64,000 nucleotides of DNA from Mucilaginibacter sp. dw_454 (GCF_018449775.1 NZ_JAAVVB010000001.1:620001-684000), one strand, 5' to 3'. Positions 51,935-60,998 are shown, numbered from the stretch's first letter. Numbers and translations: made by a program. Notes: generated by a model not told the origin, from the letters alone.

Positions 51935-54130
51935 ATGATAGAGACAAAAAAATCGCTCTTTGACAACCTCCAGAACTTTTTCGGGTTCGATAATTTCAAA
52001 GGAGAGCAAGAAGCGATTATCACCAACATCCTGGCCGGTAATGATACGTTTGTAATTATGCCTACAGGTGGTGGTAAATCTATGTGTTACCAACTACCCG
52101 CTTTAATGAGCGAGGGTACCGCTATTGTGATCTCGCCGCTTATCGCACTGATGAAAAACCAGGTAGATCAATTAAGAGCCTTCGGCGGATCAGACAGTAT
52201 TGCGCATTTCTTAAATTCTTCATTAACCAAAGCCGATATAGTTAGAGTAAAAGATGATGTGCTGAGTGGCAAAACCAAGTTGCTTTACGTAGCGCCCGAG
52301 TCATTAACCAAACAAGAAAATATTGATTTTTTACGCTTGAACAACGTATCGTTCGTGGCTGTTGATGAAGCGCATTGTATCTCAGAGTGGGGGCATGATT
52401 TCAGGCCCGAATATCGAAAAATACGCCAGGTGATCAGCAATATTGGCGACGATATACCTATCATAGCTTTAACGGCCACCGCAACGCCTAAAGTACAGCA
52501 GGACATCCAAAAAAACCTGCAGATGAATAATGCGACGATCTACAAATCGTCGTTTAACCGCGCAAATCTTTTCTACGAAGTACGTGCCAAGCGAAATGTC
52601 ATCAAAGAGATTGTTAAATACGTAAAACAGCACCAGGGAAAATCGGGCATTATATACTGTCTGAGCCGTAAAAAGGTAGAAGAAGTGGCTGAGGTATTGG
52701 CATTAAATGGGGTAAAGGCTTTGCCTTATCACGCCGGCCTTGACCCTAAAGTACGTGCCGATACGCAAGACAAATTCCTGATGGAAGATGTGGACGTAAT
52801 TGTGGCTACCATTGCCTTTGGGATGGGTATTGATAAACCCGATGTACGTTACGTAATACACCACGACGTGCCTAAAAGCATGGAAGGTTACTACCAGGAA
52901 ACCGGCCGCGCCGGCCGTGATGGTGGCGAAGGGGTTTGTGTGGCTTTCTACTCACAAAAAGATGTAGACAAGCTTCAAAAATTCATGAAAGATAAGCCGG
53001 TTGCTGAACGCGAGATCGGCACCCAGATACTGAAAGAAGTTATTGATTATGCCGAGTCGTCTGTTTGTCGTCGTAAGCAGTTATTGCATTACTTTGGCGA
53101 AAATTTTAACGAGGCCGGTTGTAATAACATGTGCGACAACTGCTGCGCGCAAAAAACATATTTTGATGCTGAGGAGCAATTACACAAGGCGTTAAACTTA
53201 ATCAAGCAAACAGGCGAGAAGTTTGACGATCATCACATTATCAATATATTAATGGGTGTTGAAACCCAGCAGGTGCATAATTATGAGCATCATTTATTGG
53301 AGCTTTTCCGCACCGGTAAAGACGACGGCGAAGTACTTTGGAACTCCTTACTGCGCCAGGCATTGCTGAATAATTATTTGTCAAAAGATATTGATCAATA
53401 CGGTTTATTGCGTTTAACCAAGCTGGGGCACTCTTTTTTAGATAACCCGCACAGTATTCGGTTTATCTTGAACCGCGCCATAGAGCCTGCTGATGATGAT
53501 GGTGGCGATGACGACACCAAACAGGGAGGAGGGGCGCTGGATACAGAGTTGCTGCAAATGCTGAGAGATCTGCGCAAAAAAATAGCGAAGCAAAAAGGTT
53601 TGCCACCGTTTGTGTTGTTCCAGGACCCGTCCTTAGAGGAGATGTGTACGCATTATCCTATCACGCAGGACGAATTGAAACAAATATCGGGCGTAGGAGC
53701 GGGCAAAGCTTCTAAGTTTGGCGCTCCGTTTATTGATCTGATCAAGAAATATGTTGAGGATAATGATATTGACCGTCCGGTTGATATGGTGATTAAAAGT
53801 GCTGCCAATAAATCGGCATTGAAAGTGTTCATTATCCAAAATATCGACAGGCATTTAAATCTCGACGATATAGCTGCCTCAAAAGGATTGACTTACGAGG
53901 AAGTGTTGAAGGAGGTTGAAACCATCGTTAACTCGGGTACTAAACTCAATCTTAACTATTATATAGATGAGGTGATAGATGAGGACAAGCAGGAAGAAGT
54001 GTTTGATTACTTCCGTACAGCCGAAATAGACTCGATAGACGACGCGTTGGCCGAGCTGGGCGCTGATGACTATACCCGCGAAGAAGTACAGCTGATGCGG
54101 ATAAAATTCATGTCAGAATTAGGAAACTAA
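51935..54130 (+). CDS. recQ: ATP-dependent DNA helicase RecQ
   Basis: A RecQ helicase of 731 residues. Motif 0/I region FKGEQEAIITNIL and PTGGGKSMCYQLPA (near 52), DEAHCISEWGHDFRPEY (motif II and aromatic loop, near 147), ALTATAT (motif III), and IIYCLSRKKVEEVAEVL onwards in the second RecA domain. The zinc-binding Cys cluster (SSVCRRKQLLHYFG..C..MCDNCC) lies near 371-405. The winged-helix RQC and the HRDC (about 540-620, LRDLRKKIAKQKGLPPFVLF) follow. A C-terminal extension (about 625-731) with helix-turn-helix character is longer than in E. coli RecQ and typical of Bacteroidota. Acts in recombination and fork repair. Confidence 0.97.
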   Translation: MIETKKSLFDNLQNFFGFDNFKGEQEAIITNILAGNDTFVIMPTGGGKSMCYQLPALMSEGTAIVISPLIALMKNQVDQLRAFGGSDSIAHFLNSSLTKADIVRVKDDVLSGKTKLLYVAPESLTKQENIDFLRLNNVSFVAVDEAHCISEWGHDFRPEYRKIRQVISNIGDDIPIIALTATATPKVQQDIQKNLQMNNATIYKSSFNRANLFYEVRAKRNVIKEIVKYVKQHQGKSGIIYCLSRKKVEEVAEVLALNGVKALPYHAGLDPKVRADTQDKFLMEDVDVIVATIAFGMGIDKPDVRYVIHHDVPKSMEGYYQETGRAGRDGGEGVCVAFYSQKDVDKLQKFMKDKPVAEREIGTQILKEVIDYAESSVCRRKQLLHYFGENFNEAGCNNMCDNCCAQKTYFDAEEQLHKALNLIKQTGEKFDDHHIINILMGVETQQVHNYEHHLLELFRTGKDDGEVLWNSLLRQALLNNYLSKDIDQYGLLRLTKLGHSFLDNPHSIRFILNRAIEPADDDGGDDDTKQGGGALDTELLQMLRDLRKKIAKQKGLPPFVLFQDPSLEEMCTHYPITQDELKQISGVGAGKASKFGAPFIDLIKKYVEDNDIDRPVDMVIKSAANKSALKVFIIQNIDRHLNLDDIAASKGLTYEEVLKEVETIVNSGTKLNLNYYIDEVIDEDKQEEVFDYFRTAEIDSIDDALAELGADDYTREEVQLMRIKFMSELGN

Positions 54131-54138
54131 CTAACATT

Positions 54139-54173
54139 ACAACAAAGGCCTCCAATTTGGAGGCCTTTGTTGT
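54139..54173. terminator. Terminator after recQ
   Basis: A 16-bp perfect stem ACAACAAAGGCCTCCA / TGGAGGCCTTTGTTGT, loop ATT, nine bases after the recQ stop. Confidence 0.88.
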
Positions 54174-54219
54174 ATGCGCATGTATTGCGCTAAATTAAAG
54201 GCAAAGTTTTAAATAATAT

Positions 54220-54930
54220 ATGGAGATAACACATATAATCTTAGAAAGTGTTGCCATTTTAATTGGCTTATATTTGGCCTTTGTTAAATCATTTTTTCAA
54301 GAAAAAGGAAAAAATTTAGCAACGCAACAAGACATCGCTAAGATTACTCAACTTGTTGAAGAGGTAAAAAAACAATATAATGACGATACCGAATATTTGA
54401 AAAGTCAATTAAATCTACACAATCAAAGTTTTACGGATATAAAAACCCTTGAGAGAAATGCTTTGATTGAAATAAATTTAAAATACTCTGATTGGTTAAA
54501 TGCTCTAAATTCTTTTTCACTGATATATTATTCATACGACAATTTTGAAAGCCTTACTTCTATAGATTTGTTTTTTAATGAAAAGCAGCTCGCTTTTAAC
54601 GTAGCGAGAGACAATTTGCATTTATACTTACATGATTTGGAACTTTTGGAATTAGAAAGAGAGCTGGCAATATCAACTATGGAATTAGAAGGAAATATAC
54701 TCGTAAGCGTTAATAATTTTATTTCAAATTGCAGGAATTATAATTTTGCCAAGGCTTCGGCAAAAGGGGACGAGCAACTAAAATTAAATAGGGAATATCA
54801 TGATTTGCAAAAACCTCTTCTCGTTGATGGCTTAAAAGAAAAAAATAAAATCTTTATGGTGGCCTACAACCATCAAGTTAAGTTTATCAGACGATTGAAT
54901 AAAATTATTTATAGTTTGATTGATAAATAA
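54220..54930 (+). CDS. AT-rich orphan protein with N-terminal TM helix
   Basis: 236 residues. One N-terminal helix (about 7-25, LESVAILIGLYLAFVKSFF), then the stretch KGKNLATQQDIAKITQLVEEVKKQY (about 32-56), a pattern I have seen in many accessory membrane proteins of unknown function. The remaining sequence is helical, charged and coiled-coil-like. The base composition is clearly more AT-rich than in neighbouring recQ and the OmpA-family gene, and codon use is tilted to A/T endings. It sits between the recQ terminator and a convergent gene, eight bases from the latter's stop. These facts suggest recent horizontal transfer. Function unknown. It could be a membrane-tethered defence or stress component, but nothing in the sequence shows this. 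Confidence 0.75.
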   Translation: MEITHIILESVAILIGLYLAFVKSFFQEKGKNLATQQDIAKITQLVEEVKKQYNDDTEYLKSQLNLHNQSFTDIKTLERNALIEINLKYSDWLNALNSFSLIYYSYDNFESLTSIDLFFNEKQLAFNVARDNLHLYLHDLELLELERELAISTMELEGNILVSVNNFISNCRNYNFAKASAKGDEQLKLNREYHDLQKPLLVDGLKEKNKIFMVAYNHQVKFIRRLNKIIYSLIDK

Positions 54931-54938
54931 AGGTCCAA

Positions 54939-56837
54939 CTATTTTGCCGTAATCTTAATCTCCGTGCGGCGGTTTTTAGCCCGATTTTCATCAGTATCAT
55001 TTGGTGCCAAAGGCTGTGTTTTGCCATAGCCTATAAACACCATCCGCGCCGGATCAATTTTGCCGCTAATCAGGAAGTTATAAACCGATTTTGCCCGGTT
55101 TTCTGATAAAGTTTGATTCAAATCATCTTTACCAACGTTATCGGTATGGCCCGAAATTTCAATATGCACTGTAGGGTTCAACTGTAAAAATTCGATCAAC
55201 TTTTGTAACTCCGGTTTCGATTCCGGCTCTAGTTGGAATTTATTAGTGTCAAAAAAGATGTTTTTAAGGATAACTTTATTACCCACCTCAATAGGTTCTA
55301 ACAAAGCCGTTATAAAAAACGGATTGCTGGAGGTGTGCCCAACCAACGAAAAATTCTCGGAATAAAACAGGTAGCCGGGTCTGGAGATATTTAAGCCGTA
55401 GTTTTGACCGGCGGTTATCGTAGCCAGGAAGTCGCCTTTGTCCTCAGAGCTGTAGTCTTGATAAACAGGGCGGTTGTTTTCCAGTGCGATGATCTCTACC
55501 GCCGACTGGAGCGGTTGATGCGTTTTGGCGTCGCTTACAAACCCTTTAACATAGGTTACCATATGCGGGCGCAGCTCCATTGGCATCTCGAAGGTATAAA
55601 TATCGAAGCCGCCATAACCGTCTAGTTTGTTTGACGAGAAAAAAGCCAGGTTACCACTAGCATTAAGGCTTAATCCGCTTTCGTCGCCATTAGTATTGAT
55701 AGGGTAGCCCAGGTTTTTAGGAACCTGCCATTTGCCATCTTTACCCAGGCGGCTTACAAAAAGGTCCTGGTTGCCCATTCCCGGCCATCCATTAGAGCAG
55801 AAGTAGAGCGTGCTATCATCAGGGTGTATAAATGGCGATTGTTCGTTATAAGCGGTGTTGATATTAGGTCCCAAGTTCTCCGGTTCGCTCCAGCCTTTGT
55901 CTCCTAACGTCGATTTCCAGATATCATATCCACCATATCCACCTTTACGGTTACTCACAAAAAATAGCGTGCGGCCATCGGCACTGATAGAAGGCTGCGA
56001 CTCCCAGCCACTGGTATTAACCGGGGGGCTTAAGCTAAACGGCTTACCCCAATCGTCGCCCTTTTTTGTGGCGACATAAATATCGCAACGCCCGTGACCA
56101 TCAGGACGATTACATCCCGTAAAAAACAAAAATTTACCGTCCTGCGATACAGATTCTGAACCCTCGTTATAGTTTGGCGTATTGATACGGTCGCTCAGAT
56201 ACACTGCTTTTTGCCATTGGTTATTAGTTTTATCGCTTTGATAAAAATCTTCGTTTTGGGCTATTTGTCGCGTAAAAATAATGGTCTTATCGTCAGCTGT
56301 AGATACCGGTGAGTATTCATCATTAGTGGTGTTGATATTAGGCCCCATGTTGACGGGTTTAAACGGCACCGGGTGCTGCATGGCATCAATAGCAAAGATG
56401 CAGTCCTTTAGTAACTTCTGTGCATAATCACGGTCGCGATCCGCATTATTTGGTAATGACAGGAATTTTTGCAGATGGGCCGTAGCCTCCTTGTACTGAG
56501 CCTCAGAGATTTCCATATCGGCAACCTTCATGTATATGGCGCGGCTAAAATCAGGATTTAAAGCAATAACCTTTCTAAATTCGTCTATACTGCCTTTGTT
56601 GTTTTTTGTAAGATGCAGGGTGTTGCCTAACAAGGCGTGGGCCTCTACGAATTTATCGTCGGCAGCAATGGCCTTTTTCAAAAAATCGATAGCTTCAGGA
56701 TAGCTATGCTCGTCGATAGCCTGATTGCCCAGCGCGTAGTTTTTTATAGCCTCCTGATTGGTGGTAGAATAGGGCTGCTGCGCAAAAACGCAAACAGTTA
56801 AAAACAGCAATAAAAATGTAAGGAATACACTTTTCAT
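54939..56837 (-). CDS. OmpA-family protein with TPR, PD40 propeller and CarboxypepD-reg domains (PorE-like)
   Basis: 632 residues. A signal peptide (VFLTFLLLFLTVCVFAQ) is followed by TPR repeats (about 28-120: NYALGNQAIDEHSYPEAIDF, EAHALLGNTLHLTKNNKGSI), a PD40/WD40-like beta propeller (about 165-420, with YSPVSTADDKTIIFTRQ and SISADGRTLFFVSNRKGGYGGYD), a CarboxypepD_reg-like domain (about 430-510) and a C-terminal OmpA peptidoglycan-binding domain (about 520-632, EISGHTDNVGKDDLNQTLSENRA). The order matches PorE of the type IX secretion system and many Bacteroidota OmpA proteins. There is no lipobox Cys, unlike PorE, so it is a paralogue candidate rather than PorE itself. Probably links the outer membrane to peptidoglycan. 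Confidence 0.92.
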   Translation of the reverse strand: MKSVFLTFLLLFLTVCVFAQQPYSTTNQEAIKNYALGNQAIDEHSYPEAIDFLKKAIAADDKFVEAHALLGNTLHLTKNNKGSIDEFRKVIALNPDFSRAIYMKVADMEISEAQYKEATAHLQKFLSLPNNADRDRDYAQKLLKDCIFAIDAMQHPVPFKPVNMGPNINTTNDEYSPVSTADDKTIIFTRQIAQNEDFYQSDKTNNQWQKAVYLSDRINTPNYNEGSESVSQDGKFLFFTGCNRPDGHGRCDIYVATKKGDDWGKPFSLSPPVNTSGWESQPSISADGRTLFFVSNRKGGYGGYDIWKSTLGDKGWSEPENLGPNINTAYNEQSPFIHPDDSTLYFCSNGWPGMGNQDLFVSRLGKDGKWQVPKNLGYPINTNGDESGLSLNASGNLAFFSSNKLDGYGGFDIYTFEMPMELRPHMVTYVKGFVSDAKTHQPLQSAVEIIALENNRPVYQDYSSEDKGDFLATITAGQNYGLNISRPGYLFYSENFSLVGHTSSNPFFITALLEPIEVGNKVILKNIFFDTNKFQLEPESKPELQKLIEFLQLNPTVHIEISGHTDNVGKDDLNQTLSENRAKSVYNFLISGKIDPARMVFIGYGKTQPLAPNDTDENRAKNRRTEIKITAK

Positions 56838-56876
56838 TTTAATTTAGCGCCTAATGGTACACGCTAAGTTAAAAAA

Positions 56877-57500
56877 TTAAGGGATATTAAGATACTTATG
56901 CGTCTGTAAAGATATTTCCCATTTTGGGTTGTTCATTACGTAATCAACAATAAGCGGGGTCATCTCTTTGGCTTTAGACCATTCAGGCTGTAAGTACAAC
57001 TTGCAAGTAGATGAAACAAGTTCGGCATGTTGTTCGGCAAACTCAAAGTCAGATTTATTGAAGACAATCACCTTCAACTCATTAGCATGCTGCGCGATAT
57101 GCGCACTAGGACCTTTAAATTTTTTTGGCGACAAACAGATCCAGTCCCAATGACCAGACAGGGGATAGGCACCTGAAGTTTCAATAAACGTTTTGATGCC
57201 TTTGCCCTGTAATTGAGCAGTAAGGTAATCCAGGTTATAAATTAACGGTTCGCCACCGGTAACTACTACAGCTTTGCCGGGATATTTTTCGGCATTTTCA
57301 ACGATCGTATCGGCAGCGGTTAGCGGGTGCAGTTCGGCATCCCAGCTTTCTTTAACGTCGCACCAATGGCAGCCCACGTCGCAGCCACCCAGCCGGATAA
57401 AATACGCTGCCTTGCCGGTGTTGTATCCTTCTCCCTGTATCGTATAAAACTCTTCCATTAAAGGAAGCAATGTGCCGTCTTCCGGAACCTGGTGTGCCAT
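56877..57500 (-). CDS. queE: 7-carboxy-7-deazaguanine synthase
   Basis: A radical SAM enzyme of queuosine synthesis that rearranges CPH4 to CDG. It is about 207 residues. The cluster motif is CDVGCHWC (CxxxCxxC, near residue 40), followed by VVVTGGEPLIY near 79, FIETSGAYPL and CLSPKKFKGP. The frame is open from a TTG at 57512; the ATG at 57500 is the better start (MAHQVPEDG). It is divergent from the lipoprotein operon, and both starts face a heptad array. No queC, queD or queF nearby. Confidence 0.95.
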   Translation of the reverse strand: MAHQVPEDGTLLPLMEEFYTIQGEGYNTGKAAYFIRLGGCDVGCHWCDVKESWDAELHPLTAADTIVENAEKYPGKAVVVTGGEPLIYNLDYLTAQLQGKGIKTFIETSGAYPLSGHWDWICLSPKKFKGPSAHIAQHANELKVIVFNKSDFEFAEQHAELVSSTCKLYLQPEWSKAKEMTPLIVDYVMNNPKWEISLQTHKYLNIP

Positions 57501-57512
57501 AATAGGGCGCAA

Positions 57513-57660
57513 AGGTAGTTATTTGAGCTTAAAGCGGAAAGCTTTCAAGCTTAAAGCAGAAAGACTAAAGCAGAAAGCGACAATAAGCTGACGTAAAGAT
57601 TAAACTTTTTTAAAACTTAAGGCTTTAAGCTTTGGTCTTTCTGCTTTCAGCTTAAATACC
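57513..57660. repeat. Heptad array (word AAAGCAG / CTGCTTT), queE-lipoprotein divergent spacer
   Basis: Left: GCTTAAA, GCGGAAA, GCTTTCAA, GCTTAAA, GCAGAAA, GACTAAA, GCAGAAA. Right: GCTTTAA, GCTTTGG, TCTTTCT, GCTTTCA, GCTTAAA. The -7 element TAGCTTTG of the lipoprotein gene keeps the same phase. Confidence 0.82.
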
Positions 57661-57668
57661 TAGCTTTG
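57661..57668 (+). promoter_or_regulatory. -7 element TAGCTTTG, almost leaderless lipoprotein gene
   Basis: It matches TAnnTTTG exactly. The ATG begins six bases after the element, so the transcript would be nearly leaderless. The -33 partner TTTG at 57631-57634 is slightly far. Confidence 0.5.
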
Positions 57669-57674
57669 ATATAG

Positions 57675-58439
57675 ATGAAGAAGCCTTACCTGCTAATTTT
57701 TTCATGCCTGCTTTTTTGCCTCACCTCATGCGTGGACATAGAGGAGCATTATGATTTTAAATTAGACGGTTCATGTAATGTGGTTTATGGTTTTGACATG
57801 GGCCGCGCTGTTGAAGTTTTTAAGAATATACTCGCCGATTCAGTTAAACAAACACCTCAGTTTAATTTAGTTAAAGATACTACAATGAGCTTTTTGGCGG
57901 CAATGCCGGATAGCCTGGAAACCAAGCTTAGTAAAGACGAGTTAGCCTTGGCAGCCAACTGCAACCTGTCTGTTAAAATGGATCTGCAAAAAAGCGTCAT
58001 GAAGTTGAGTATCACGCATATGGCTAAAGATGCAGATGATTTGCAGTATTATTTGGATCATCTTTCCAAAATCTCAATGAATAGTCAATTGGATGCAGTA
58101 ACTAAAAGTTCAAAACAAACCCATGGTTATGACGCACGAGAATTGTTAGGCGGACAGGATTATTACCAATACGATGTTACCCCGCACAAATTTTACCGCA
58201 TTATTGACAAAGCTAAATTCAACGCTTTTCTCAAGAAGACTCAAAATACACTGGTAATGGCTAAAGCCATGCTAATAGATATGCCGTATAAAGTAGTACT
58301 GAATTTTGCCAGGCCGGTAAAAAAGGTAAACAATCCCAGAGCTATTGTCTCTGCCGATCGTCGCCATGTTACACTCACCACCACCATGGATGATGTGATT
58401 AAGGACCCAACGGTGATGAACCTGAAAATAGATTTCTAA
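57675..58439 (+). CDS. Lipoprotein (hypothetical)
   Basis: 254 residues. The signal YLLIFSCLLFCLTSC (KKPYLLIF...LTSC) ends with a lipobox Cys near residue 19, so it is probably an outer-membrane or periplasmic lipoprotein. After it, VDIEEHYDFKLDGSCNVVYGFDMGR opens a domain of alternating strands and helices rich in Lys and Asp, without recognised motifs. The first residues after the lipobox (VDIEEH) include acidic residues. It is the first gene of an operon with the Rieske protein (4-base gap) and an NTF2-like protein. Function unknown. Confidence 0.82.
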   Translation: MKKPYLLIFSCLLFCLTSCVDIEEHYDFKLDGSCNVVYGFDMGRAVEVFKNILADSVKQTPQFNLVKDTTMSFLAAMPDSLETKLSKDELALAANCNLSVKMDLQKSVMKLSITHMAKDADDLQYYLDHLSKISMNSQLDAVTKSSKQTHGYDARELLGGQDYYQYDVTPHKFYRIIDKAKFNAFLKKTQNTLVMAKAMLIDMPYKVVLNFARPVKKVNNPRAIVSADRRHVTLTTTMDDVIKDPTVMNLKIDF

Positions 58440-58443
58440 AACT

Positions 58444-58782
58444 ATGGCCTGGTATAAAATACCTGATTTTCAATACACTGACCAGCCATTTATCAAAAAA
58501 GTAAAAGTTAACGGACGTGGCATTTGCCTGGTAGGCTATGACGGTAGCATCTATGCTTTGTCATCAACCTGCCCGCATGCCGGTGGCGAACTGAGCGGCG
58601 GCTGGTGCAAAAACGGAAAACTTATTTGCCCTATTCACCGTTACTCGTATGACATACATACAGGCAAGGGCGATCCCGGTCAGCATGATTTTGTAGATAC
58701 CTATCCTGTTGAAATACGGGACGACGGCATTTACATCCGCATCGATTCCTTTTTAGAAAAAATTAAACAGGTATTTAAATGA
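58444..58782 (+). CDS. Rieske [2Fe-2S] protein
   Basis: 112 residues. The Rieske cluster motifs are CPHAGGEL (CxH, near residue 35-37) and CPIHRYSYD (CxxH, near 54-57), separated by 16 residues, the normal gap for the CxH-x15-17-CxxH Rieske motif. No signal peptide, no membrane helix, so a cytoplasmic ferredoxin-type Rieske protein like those in nitrite reductase or dioxygenase systems. The oxidase partner is not visible. It is four bases after the lipoprotein stop. The combination of a lipoprotein, a soluble Rieske and an NTF2-like protein in one unit is not one I can match. Confidence 0.92.
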   Translation: MAWYKIPDFQYTDQPFIKKVKVNGRGICLVGYDGSIYALSSTCPHAGGELSGGWCKNGKLICPIHRYSYDIHTGKGDPGQHDFVDTYPVEIRDDGIYIRIDSFLEKIKQVFK

Positions 58783-59267
58783 GCGTAACAGCAATAGATC
58801 AATTAACCACAGAATTTTACGATAACATCAGTTTTGAAAATGGATTGATTCCGGATATTGAATCATTGCAATCCATATTTCACGGTGATGGGCTACTGAT
58901 TAACAACAGCGATAAACAAATGGTTCTATATACCGCTGAATCGTTTGTGCAGGAACTGGAGTCGAAGGTTGCCTTGGGAGAGACGAATCAATTCAACCAA
59001 CACGAAATTTATTCACGAACCGAATTGTTTGGTAAAATAGCACAGCGCATCAGCGTTTATGAACGCAGCTTTTCTGATTACCAGCAAGACCAGATGATCC
59101 GTGGTATCAATTTCATTCAATATGTTCTGATAGACGAAAGTTGGAAGATCACCTCAATGGTGTGGAACGATGAGAATGAAAACTACCAGGTGCCGGTTGA
59201 TTATTTGGGCGAGAATGGGTCGAGGGTTGAAAGTCAAGAATCAAGAAGAACAAATCCTGACGCTTGA
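58779..59267 (+). CDS. NTF2/SnoaL-like protein, repeat-extended C-terminus
   Basis: 162 residues. The N-terminal 140 residues have the helix-strand pattern of NTF2/SnoaL-type small cone-shaped domains: TTEFYDNISFENG, SLQSIFHGDGLLI, SWKITSMVW near the end. I do not see catalytic Asp/His pairs. It overlaps the Rieske stop by four bases (ATGA). The C-terminal tail (SRVESQESRRTNPDA, about 148-162) is encoded by the heptad repeat array that starts near 59224, so the tail is repeat-derived and probably not functional. Confidence 0.8.
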   Translation: MSVTAIDQLTTEFYDNISFENGLIPDIESLQSIFHGDGLLINNSDKQMVLYTAESFVQELESKVALGETNQFNQHEIYSRTELFGKIAQRISVYERSFSDYQQDQMIRGINFIQYVLIDESWKITSMVWNDENENYQVPVDYLGENGSRVESQESRRTNPDA

Positions 59268-59395
59268 TTCTTAGCTCTTGGAACTACCGGGTAGGGTTGG
59301 TTACTTGAGTAGTAGAGAGGGAGACAAGAATCAAGAACCAAGACAGGTTGAACCTCAATTTATCTTGATTCTTAGCTCTTGTTTCTTGATTCTAA
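59224..59395. repeat. Heptad array (word CAAGAAT / ATTCTTG), before folD
   Basis: GTCAAGA, ATCAAGA, AGAACAA, ATCCTGA, CGCTTGA, TTCTTAG, CTCTTGG, then a second pair GAATCAA, GAACCAA / ATCTTGA, TTCTTAG, CTCTTGT, TTCTTGA. The period is seven and the word is shared with 12090-12220. It starts inside the previous CDS and ends at the folD stop. Confidence 0.85.
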
Positions 59396-60277
59396 CTAAA
59401 TGTATACTTCTTTCTTAGCCGAAGCTAAAGTATTCCTTAATAACCCGATAATCGTCATTAAACCAACACCACCGGGTACCGGGGTAATGAACGACGATTT
59501 TGGCGCCACGTTTTCGAAATCGACATCGCCGTATAATTTAAAGCCTGATTTGGTTGTGGTTGAAGTTTCGCGGTTCATGCCCACATCTATAACTACCACG
59601 CCATCTTTCACCATGTCGGCAGTAATAAAATTTTTCTTGCCAATGGCTACAATCAAGATGTCAGCATCCAAAGTAAACTTTTTGATATCAGGAGTGCGGC
59701 TATGGCAAATGGTTACCGTACAGTTGCCCGGAGTGGTGTTACGCGCCATCAGGATACTCATAGGCGAGCCTACAATGTTACTGCGTCCAACTACTACGCA
59801 ATGTTTACCTGCAGTCTCCACGCCGTATTCTTTCAACATTAAAGTAATGCCATAAGGTGTAGCCGGAATAAATGAAGGCAAATTACGCTGCATGCGGCCC
59901 AGGTTAATAGGGTGGAAGCCGTCAACGTCTTTACGATAATCGATACGCTCAGTTACCTTCTCGGGGTCGATATGTTTCGGCAGGGGAAGCTGTACAATGA
60001 TGCCGTCGATATCCGCATCAGCATTCAGCTCTTCCACTTTTTTCAATAGCTCAGCCTCAGTAACCGTATCTTCATAACGTACCAGGCTTGATTTAAAACC
60101 AACGTTCTCGCAGTTTTTGATCTTGCTGGCTACATAAGTTTCGCTGCCGCCGTCATGGCCAACCAATACTGCCACCAAATGAGGCTTGCGGCCGGTAGTT
60201 GCTAAGATCTTAGCCGCTTCTTCGGCTATTTCAACTTTAAGTTTTTCTGATACGTATTTTCCGTCTAAGAGCTGCAT
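59396..60277 (-). CDS. folD: Methylenetetrahydrofolate dehydrogenase/cyclohydrolase
   Basis: A bifunctional one-carbon enzyme interconverting methylene-, methenyl- and formyl-THF. About 293 residues. Conserved motifs: [19 protein letters not shown] (near 43-61, with the catalytic YxxxK), VQLPLPKHI near 97, [10 protein letters not shown] in the nucleotide-binding site near 162, and the terminal PGGVGLMT near 267. The longest frame opens at a TTG (60298). The ATG at 60277 ([13 protein letters not shown]) fits the family opening better. It is downstream of the 226-aa membrane protein gene on the minus strand, as part of lepA-226aa-folD. Confidence 0.96.
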   Translation of the reverse strand: MQLLDGKYVSEKLKVEIAEEAAKILATTGRKPHLVAVLVGHDGGSETYVASKIKNCENVGFKSSLVRYEDTVTEAELLKKVEELNADADIDGIIVQLPLPKHIDPEKVTERIDYRKDVDGFHPINLGRMQRNLPSFIPATPYGITLMLKEYGVETAGKHCVVVGRSNIVGSPMSILMARNTTPGNCTVTICHSRTPDIKKFTLDADILIVAIGKKNFITADMVKDGVVVIDVGMNRETSTTTKSGFKLYGDVDFENVAPKSSFITPVPGGVGLMTIIGLLRNTLASAKKEVYI

Positions 60278-60302
60278 ATGCAATGTTGTAAGGGCCAATG
60301 AC

Positions 60303-60983
60303 CTATTTGGTTTGTACTTTTGCCGAATCGGTTTGTATTTTTGTATATTGATCTGGTTTTAAAAGCGTAGCTAATTTCTTGTTTACAAGCAATGTCAAAT
60401 CTTTGTTATCGTATGACTTTTGGCCGATTTTATCTTTTGAAACAATTTCAAAAGATAATGACTGTATCTCTCGTCCGCTCATGCAACATGTTTTCCCCCC
60501 GCCCCAAAAAGTGGATGGATTAAATCCCACGCAAAGATTATTTATGTTTATACCGTTTGAATAGTAAACTTGTGGAATGGAATAGGTATGGTTAAATGTC
60601 CATTCATTTATATAACCTATACCGTTGGTATCCAAAACCAATATATTATCAGTTACATTTGATAAAACCAAGTTGACCTGTCCTTTATAACCTATGGGAA
60701 CAATTAACTTTAAAGTTGGAGAGTACAACGTGTAATGAAAGTACAAAAAAGCTACAACAGTCGAAATTGAATAGAGGGTTAAAAAGGAGTTTTTCTTAAA
60801 GACGAATTTTAGAAGTGAGGCAACAGGTATGCAGGCTAATAAAATGCCAACTATGATCATTAACCCTAAGAAAAGTCCGGACAGAATCATCCCTCCGGGC
60901 ACATTCTGCAACTTGAAAATTAATGTTACTAAAAGAGCAAGAGATAGTAATCCTGATGATATTTTAAGTGTTTTATCAGACAT
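60303..60983 (-). CDS. Hypothetical membrane protein (226 aa)
   Basis: 226 residues with about three N-terminal helices ([63 protein letters not shown]). The C-terminal domain (about 95-220) is extracytoplasmic, starts [15 protein letters not shown] and has strand character with GIGYINEW and a GGGKTCC cluster. There is a weak resemblance to the DUF6843 family, which I cannot confirm. It is AT-rich compared with lepA and folD. It starts 15 bases after lepA's stop on the same strand and may be an insertion into an older lepA-folD arrangement. Function unknown. Confidence 0.72.
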   Translation of the reverse strand: MSDKTLKISSGLLSLALLVTLIFKLQNVPGGMILSGLFLGLMIIVGILLACIPVASLLKFVFKKNSFLTLYSISTVVAFLYFHYTLYSPTLKLIVPIGYKGQVNLVLSNVTDNILVLDTNGIGYINEWTFNHTYSIPQVYYSNGININNLCVGFNPSTFWGGGKTCCMSGREIQSLSFEIVSKDKIGQKSYDNKDLTLLVNKKLATLLKPDQYTKIQTDSAKVQTK

Positions 60984-60998
60984 AAATTTCTCTCCGGT

